Source: a virus. Taken from it: a stretch of DNA of 26,482 bases. The notes beneath the pieces were generated by a model. That model was not told the origin of the DNA, ran no database searches, and was given only the letters and a program-made list of their open reading frames with translations. The stretch spans positions 1 to 26,482 of IMG/VR virus record IMGVR_UViG_3300044824_000336; one strand, 5' to 3'. Position 1 is the first letter of the stretch; every line of letters begins with the position of its first letter. The translations under genes and the position numbers were made by a program. This document shows, piece after piece, positions 22,294-26,482 of this stretch.

Positions 22294-23354
22294 AATTCCT
22301 ACTGCAGCGCCGTGGGGATGTGGGCGCCAGCGCGTCGCCCTACCGCGTGGTGGAACAAGACGGCGGCGAGATTGCCTGGGTCAACCGCTTTCTGGATATG
22401 CAACGGGTGCGCGGGCTGAACGAGTTTTCCCTGCGCTATTACGGACATCTGCTCCTGCACTTTATCCGCTGGTGGGCCAAGCAGCCGGATGTGGATGTGA
22501 TGCGCCTGGACGCGCAGGCATTCACCGAATCGACGCTCATCGACTATGTGCGGGCCCAGCGGGAGGAGTTGCCCAAGCTCTCTCCGGAAACCATCAATAG
22601 CCGCTCGGCGATGCTGCGGCGCCTGTTCCGGTTTCACTTCCAGGTGGAGATGCCGCATGGCCCTTACCGGTTGCAGCGCGTCTGGTGGACACCACCCGGC
22701 GGGCGTCATCGCAGAGGCAGGAGTGCGGGGGCCGCAGATCTGCGGCTGAAGGTGCCGCCCCGCGTCATCGAGCCGTTGTCGGTGGAACAGGTCGCCAGGT
22801 TCTGGTACAGTTTTCGCACGGCGCGCGACATTGCCGTGGTGGGTTTGTTGTTGCTGAGCGGGTTGCGATCGTGCGAGGTCCTGGCGCTGGAACTGGAAGA
22901 TCTGCTGCTGAGCGAAGCGCAGTTGCGGGTGCGGGGCAAAGGGGGGAAGGTGCGGATGATGCCGTTGCCGCCGGAAACCATCCGCTTGCTGGATGGCTAC
23001 CTGAAGACGGAGCGTCCCCTGACCAACGCGGCGCAGGTGTTTGTCAGTCTCAAAGGGAAAGCGCGCGGCCAGCCCGTGACCAAAGATGGGTTGCGCAGCC
23101 TGTTCCGCCACCACCGCGCCTTGACCACCATCCAGAAGGCCAATCCGCACCGGGCCCAGAGGGCACCCCGGCACACCTTCGGTAGTGACATGATTCGCGC
23201 TGGCGTCAGTCTTCCCGCTCTGCAACGATTGATGGGCCACGCCAACATCGAGACGACTCTGCTCTATATCCAGATCAGCCCGCAGGACGTTTATGAGGAA
23301 TATGCCCGGGCCGTCGCCAAGCGGGTGGCTCCGGCGCGCATCGCACAACCATGA
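22290..23354 (+). CDS. Tyrosine recombinase 1, with altered HxxR box
   Basis: 354 residues from the coupled ATG at 22290 (MKFLLQRRGDVG). The N-terminal SAM-like core-binding domain is about 35-140. Catalytic residues: R193 in SGLRSCE, a Lys in GKGGKVRMM, H317 in LMGHAN and Y326 in LLYIQ. The HxxR box is unusual: relatives read PHRxRHTF, but here H287 and R294 are separated by extra residues (HRAQRAPRHTF), a 4-residue surplus encoded inside a 22-nt palindromic repeat at 23150-23171. This probably weakens or kills strand cleavage, since the His and Arg must both contact the scissile phosphate. Ends with an ATGA overlap to recombinase 2. Confidence 0.85.
   Translation: MKFLLQRRGDVGASASPYRVVEQDGGEIAWVNRFLDMQRVRGLNEFSLRYYGHLLLHFIRWWAKQPDVDVMRLDAQAFTESTLIDYVRAQREELPKLSPETINSRSAMLRRLFRFHFQVEMPHGPYRLQRVWWTPPGGRHRRGRSAGAADLRLKVPPRVIEPLSVEQVARFWYSFRTARDIAVVGLLLLSGLRSCEVLALELEDLLLSEAQLRVRGKGGKVRMMPLPPETIRLLDGYLKTERPLTNAAQVFVSLKGKARGQPVTKDGLRSLFRHHRALTTIQKANPHRAQRAPRHTFGSDMIRAGVSLPALQRLMGHANIETTLLYIQISPQDVYEEYARAVAKRVAPARIAQP
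23150..23171. repeat. Hairpin repeat B inside recombinase 1
   Basis: Twenty-two bases, arms CCGGGCCC and GGGCACCCCGG around AGA. Identical to the reverse complement of 26201-26222. Variable stem bases are a C-G pair read on this strand. It covers the codons between catalytic H287 and R294. Confidence 0.85.
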
Positions 23355-24511
23355 AGCCGACCGAGCATCCTTTACAGAAAGCGCTGGAAGCGCGGGTCCG
23401 ATTGTTGGAAACCACCTTGCAGCCTTCCACGGTGAAACAGTACCGGCGCACGGTCCGGCTGTTTCTGGGGTACTTGAGCCAGAATTTCCCGGAGGTCCAC
23501 AGACCCTCCCAATTACGCCGCGATCCGCATGCGCTGGGCTGGTTGGAGTATCTGTGGAAACTGCGTACCCCCACGGGCAGCCCGCTCGACAGCAGCACGC
23601 GCGGTCAGCATGTGTTGCGGTTGCGCACGCTGTTGGATCTGCTGGCGGATTTGCCGCAACCACCGCGGCCTGGCTTATTGTGCGGCCCGGATGTGCCCCC
23701 GCGCCAGTATCGCCTGCCGCGGCCTTTGACTCCCGAGGATGACGCGCGCCTGCAACAGCATTGGACCGCCGCCACGGATGTTCTCAGTAGCGCCCTGCTG
23801 CTGCAGCGTTTGACCGGCATGCGGATTGGAGAATGCGTGGACCTGGCGCCCGATTGTCTGCGCCATCTGGGCGACAACCGCTGGAGCTTACATGTGCCGC
23901 ATGGCAAGCCGCGCAGCGAACGCTGGGTTCCGGTGGACGACCCGGTGCGCGTGGTGATCGAGCGTCTCACCTTCCTCCGCACACTGCCACCGGCGGCCGA
24001 TCCGCAGTTCCTTTTGGCGCGGCCCAAAGGCCGCGACGTGCTGCTCGCGTCGCTGCGTCAAACGTTGTGCGACGCCGCCGCACAGGTGGGGATCCAGGCG
24101 CACCTGGTTCCGCATCAGCTCCGCCATAGCTACGCCACTACTATGCTGCGTGCGTGCGTCAGCTTACCCGCCTTGATGAAACTGCTGGGCCATCACAATG
24201 CCAACATGACCCTGCTGTATGTCGAGGTCACCCAACAGGACTTGCAGCGCGAGTATCGCGCGGCGCGCCTCCAGCCCCGGCACCATATGCCGGTTCCTCC
24301 GGCCCTCCAATGCGGCATCCCGCCGACTTCTGCCGCCGACGCCACGGCTGTCGAGGCCGCCCTCCATGCCGTTCTCCGACTTATGAACCTGTATCGCCAG
24401 CTCTTGGCCCCGTCCAGCGCAAATAAACAGATCCTTCTGTTATCCCGGCGCCTCACCCGTATCCGCAGCCTCTTTGAAAAGCTCAGCCAGGAGCCTGCCG
24501 GAGAAAAATAG
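23351..24511 (+). CDS. Tyrosine recombinase 2
   Basis: 386 residues from the coupled ATG at 23351. Full catalytic set: R158 in TGMRIGE, a Lys in HGKPRSERWV, H255 and R258 in PHQLRHSY, H281 in LLGHHN and Y290 in LLYVEV. The N-terminal core-binding domain is about 5-110. A C-terminal extension of about 80 residues beyond the catalytic domain (about 305-386) ends in a charged helix (LSRRLTRIRSLFEKLSQE), possibly for contact with the partner recombinase. It is clearly different in sequence from recombinase 1, so this is not a recent duplication. The two may act as a heterotetramer like XerC/XerD. Confidence 0.9.
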   Translation: MKPTEHPLQKALEARVRLLETTLQPSTVKQYRRTVRLFLGYLSQNFPEVHRPSQLRRDPHALGWLEYLWKLRTPTGSPLDSSTRGQHVLRLRTLLDLLADLPQPPRPGLLCGPDVPPRQYRLPRPLTPEDDARLQQHWTAATDVLSSALLLQRLTGMRIGECVDLAPDCLRHLGDNRWSLHVPHGKPRSERWVPVDDPVRVVIERLTFLRTLPPAADPQFLLARPKGRDVLLASLRQTLCDAAAQVGIQAHLVPHQLRHSYATTMLRACVSLPALMKLLGHHNANMTLLYVEVTQQDLQREYRAARLQPRHHMPVPPALQCGIPPTSAADATAVEAALHAVLRLMNLYRQLLAPSSANKQILLLSRRLTRIRSLFEKLSQEPAGEK

Positions 24512-24517
24512 GTATAG

Positions 24518-24530
24518 ATTGGCCAGTAAA
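24518..24530 (-). repeat. Right inverted repeat of the mobile element
   Basis: ATTGGCCAGTAAA, starting 7 nt after the stop of recombinase 2. Pairs with 20697-20709 in inverted orientation with one mismatch. Confidence 0.6.
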
Positions 24531-24540
24531 TGACTGAAGA

Positions 24541-24574
24541 GCGGCCTTCGGCCCGCGCGAGGCTTTAGCCTCGC
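24541..24574. terminator. Two strong hairpins between convergent genes
   Basis: GCGGCCTTCGGCCCGC (24541-24556) and GCGAGGCTTTAGCCTCGC (24557-24574, 8-bp stem) stand side by side between the converging recombinase and RND genes. They could end transcription from both sides, but neither is followed by a T-run, so they might equally be REP-like repeats. Confidence 0.45.
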
Positions 24575-24625
24575 CCGCTGGCCTTTCGCCTCGCTTGCCT
24601 TGCCCCTTTGTTTTATAAGAAGAGA

Positions 24626-26482
24626 CTATCCCCGGCGAAACCCGATTCGGTCCGCCAGATAGAAGTGTACGGTCGGCGTCACCACCAGCGACAGAACCAT
24701 CGACGCCAGTATGCCGCCGATCACCGCGATCGCCAGCGGCTGCAGCATCTGCGATCCCGCGCCCCATGCCAGCGCCAGCGGAATCATGCCGGCCACCGTC
24801 GCCAGCGCCGTCATCATGATGGGCCGCAACCGCCGCTCGCCCGCGCGGATCATGCTCTCTTCGGCCGGCGTCCCCTCGCCGCGGAACTTCTGGTCCGCGT
24901 CCAGCAGCAGGATGCCGTTCTTCGCCACGATCCCGATCACCATGATCAAACCCATGAACGAAGAGATATTGAACGTCGTCCCTGTCACCAGTAGTGCCAG
25001 AAAAACGCCCGAAGTGGAAAGCACCGCCGACGAAAGAATCGCCACCGGCGCCGCGAAGCTGCCGAATTCGAACAACAATACGATGAACACCAGCAACACC
25101 GCCAGCACCAGCACGAACACTAAGTCCCGGAATGACCGTTGCTGCTCTTCGTACCCGCCCCCATAGGCCACCCGGATCCCCGCCGGAAGACCCAGTCCAT
25201 TAACGGCCTTCTGCACGGCCGCCATGCCCGCGCCCAGATTCAGCCCCTCCAGGCGCGCCGTCACCGCCACATCGCGTTGCAGGTTCTCACGGCGGATCTC
25301 AGTTTGCCCCGGTTCTTCCGTCGCGTCGGCCAGCGTTCCGAGCGTGCCCGTCTTCCCGCTGGAACTCACCAGCAGCGTATTCCGGATCGCCTCCAGCGAT
25401 GCCCGCCTCTGCTCTGGAAAACGCACGCGGATGGTGTAGGCCCGGTCGTTCACCACCGCCGGCGTGGGCGCCGGCTCCCCTTGCAGAATGACACTCGTGT
25501 CCAGTTCGACTTCCTGCGGCGTGAACCCCGCGCGCGCCGCCACACCCGGATTCACCTGAAACACCAACGCCGGGCCGCTAATCGTGTTATCGATGCCGTT
25601 CAGCACGTCTACCACGCCGGGGATCTTCTTGATGGCATCCGCCACCTTCGGCGCCCATTCCCGCAGCACCGCCGGATCTTGCGAAAACAGTTTAATCAGG
25701 ATTGGCTCGGGCGCATTGGTAAGATCGCCGATCATGTCTTGCAGTAACTGCGGGTACTCCACTTCCAACATGGGCGCCTGCTTGGCAACCTTGGCGCGCA
25801 CTTCCGCCACCACCTCCTCGGCGCTGCGGCCGCGCTTGCGTTTGAGCTTCACCGAGATATCGCCTCGATTGGCCTCCGTGACCGCCGCCAGCCCCAGTTG
25901 CAACCCGGTTCGCCTGGAGGTGCTCTCCACCTCCGGCGTCGCGCGCAGGATGCCTTCCACCGCCGATACTGTGCGGTTGGTATCGTCCAGCGACGAACCC
26001 GCCGGCATCAGATAGTCCACGATGAACCCGCCCTCATCCATGCCCGGCAGCAGGTCCGAACCAAGCGCCCGATAGCACAAATAGGAGCCCGCAATCACCG
26101 CCAGGCTGAACGCCGCAAACGCCAGCGGGTGCTCCAGCATGCCGCGCAGCACCCGCTCGTAAACCCGCATCACCCGCCGCGGAACGCCTTCCCTTCCCGC
26201 CCGGGGTGCCCTCTGGGCCCGGATGAAATAGTGGCTCAGCGTCGGCGTCCACGTGAGCGCCAGCGCCAGCGACGTCATCAGCGCCACCCCCACCGTGAGC
26301 GCCAGCGCCCGAAAGAATACGCCGGTCACGCCCGTAATCGAAATCAGCGGCAGGAAGACTACGATGGGGGTGATGGTCGATCCCACCAGCGGCGCGCGAA
26401 TCTCCCGAATCGCGCTGCGAATGGCTTCGCCGCGCGTCTGGCCCGCGTCCCGATGCGCCACGATATTCTCCACCACCACAAT
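24626..26482 (-). CDS. RND efflux permease, C-terminal part
   Basis: About 618 residues of an inner-membrane resistance-nodulation-division proton antiporter; the 5' part lies beyond the window. The first visible residues (IVVVENIV) belong to transmembrane helix 4, which in full proteins lies near residue 400 of about 1040. Next come helices 5-6 (ITPIVVFLPLISITGVTGVF), a cytoplasmic loop, helix 7, the second periplasmic domain (GMDEGGFIVDYLMPAGSSLD) and the final helix bundle (FGSFAAPVAILSSAVLSTSG, then GIVAKNGILLLDA). It would work with a membrane-fusion protein and outer-membrane channel, not seen here. It could be a drug (HAE1) or metal (CzcA-like) pump; the sequence shown does not settle this. 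A palindromic repeat adds residues in the loop before helix 7. Confidence 0.9.
   Translation of the reverse strand: MVVVENIVAHRDAGQTRGEAIRSAIREIRAPLVGSTITPIVVFLPLISITGVTGVFFRALALTVGVALMTSLALALTWTPTLSHYFIRAQRAPRAGREGVPRRVMRVYERVLRGMLEHPLAFAAFSLAVIAGSYLCYRALGSDLLPGMDEGGFIVDYLMPAGSSLDDTNRTVSAVEGILRATPEVESTSRRTGLQLGLAAVTEANRGDISVKLKRKRGRSAEEVVAEVRAKVAKQAPMLEVEYPQLLQDMIGDLTNAPEPILIKLFSQDPAVLREWAPKVADAIKKIPGVVDVLNGIDNTISGPALVFQVNPGVAARAGFTPQEVELDTSVILQGEPAPTPAVVNDRAYTIRVRFPEQRRASLEAIRNTLLVSSSGKTGTLGTLADATEEPGQTEIRRENLQRDVAVTARLEGLNLGAGMAAVQKAVNGLGLPAGIRVAYGGGYEEQQRSFRDLVFVLVLAVLLVFIVLLFEFGSFAAPVAILSSAVLSTSGVFLALLVTGTTFNISSFMGLIMVIGIVAKNGILLLDADQKFRGEGTPAEESMIRAGERRLRPIMMTALATVAGMIPLALAWGAGSQMLQPLAIAVIGGILASMVLSLVVTPTVHFYLADRIGFRRG
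26201..26222. repeat. Hairpin repeat B inside the RND gene
   Basis: Arm CCGGGGTGCCC, loop TCT, then GGGCCCGG; identical in reverse complement to 23150-23171. On the coding strand it encodes RAQRAPR, the same peptide as in recombinase 1, here in a cytoplasmic loop after helix 6 (SHYFIRAQRAPRAG), where extra residues should be harmless. Confidence 0.85.

Larger units (their letters stand above)
20690..24535 (+). mobile_element. Four-gene primase/tyrosine-recombinase element
   Basis: Unit bounded by imperfect inverted repeats TTTACCGGCCAAT (20697-20709) and ATTGGCCAGTAAA (24518-24530), 12 of 13 matching. Inside are four + strand genes, each joined to the next by an ATGA overlap (21307-21310, 22290-22293, 23351-23354). 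TGACT occurs just outside both ends (20690-20694 and 24531-24535), but offset by two bases at the left, so it may be chance. The genes are a zinc-ribbon protein, a DnaG-like CHC2/Toprim protein and two tyrosine recombinases. There is no cargo gene. It runs opposite to the phage operon and interrupts its upstream side. I know of no standard IS family with this gene set; the boundary call is inference. Confidence 0.65.

Noticed and set aside
22299-23663. 454-aa open frame on the minus strand opposite both recombinases
   Set aside because: Spans two genes with intact catalytic motifs on the + strand; low-complexity His/Gln/Pro sequence with no recognisable domain.
20690-24535. TGACT at both outer edges as a target-site duplication
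   Set aside because: The left copy is offset two bases from the inverted repeat, five bases match easily by chance, and tyrosine recombinases normally make no duplication; kept only as a remark.
4011-24535. The two tyrosine recombinases as the prophage integrase
   Set aside because: They are coupled in a separate + strand operon bounded by inverted repeats, and integrases of phages are rarely paired with a primase in this way; no att repeat flanking the head-tail operon was seen.
1-26482. CRISPR arrays, tRNA and rRNA genes
   Set aside because: Looked for regular direct repeats with spacers and for tRNA-like cloverleaf or rRNA sequence; none seen by eye.

Overview
The window looks like a GC-rich bacterial chromosome segment, most likely from an Acidobacteriota of the Bryobacterales/Solibacter type. 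This is inferred from protein style and from the many palindromic repeats; no rRNA or other phylogenetic marker is present. Four regions can be separated.

(1) 1-2460, + strand: a complete ribonuclease E/G gene. A roughly 320-residue Pro/Ala/Glu-rich insert splits its S1 domain, and the insert contains two copies of one palindromic DNA repeat read in different codon frames.

(2) About 2461-4000: no intact gene. Most of it is the wreck of a group II intron. Reverse transcriptase/maturase segments are recognisable in order but broken by frameshifts, stops and a ruined YADD box. A domain V-like hairpin and a plausible intron 3' end follow. Several REP-like palindromes lie in it.

(3) 4011-20580, all - strand: one compact siphovirus-like head-tail operon. 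In transcription order it holds a small leader protein, large terminase, portal, scaffold-like protein, coat protein, small head/connector proteins, tail terminator-like protein, tail tube protein, a tail-assembly chaperone pair with a textbook -1 slippery site (A AAA AAC next to the stop), a very short tape-measure candidate (193 aa), distal tail proteins, a large tail hub and a 918-aa tail-tip protein with a possible TIM-barrel hydrolase domain. No lysis, replication, repressor or own integrase gene is seen. The set resembles a domesticated particle such as a gene transfer agent (GTA) or a remnant prophage more than a full phage.

(4) About 20690-24535, + strand: a self-contained four-gene unit. 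It holds a zinc-ribbon protein, a small DnaG-like CHC2/Toprim protein and two different tyrosine recombinases. The genes are joined by three consecutive ATGA stop-start overlaps and bounded by 13-bp inverted repeats. I read it as a little-described mobile element, inserted just upstream of the head-tail operon. The first recombinase carries a 4-residue insertion in its catalytic HxxR box, encoded by a 22-nt repeat that is identical, in inverted orientation, to one inside the neighbouring RND transporter gene. From 24626 to the window end (- strand) lies the C-terminal part of an RND efflux permease.

A recurring theme is several families of short hairpin repeats found between and also inside genes. 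In one family the variable stem bases co-vary (G-C, A-T, C-G), which suggests selection or copying of a folded structure.
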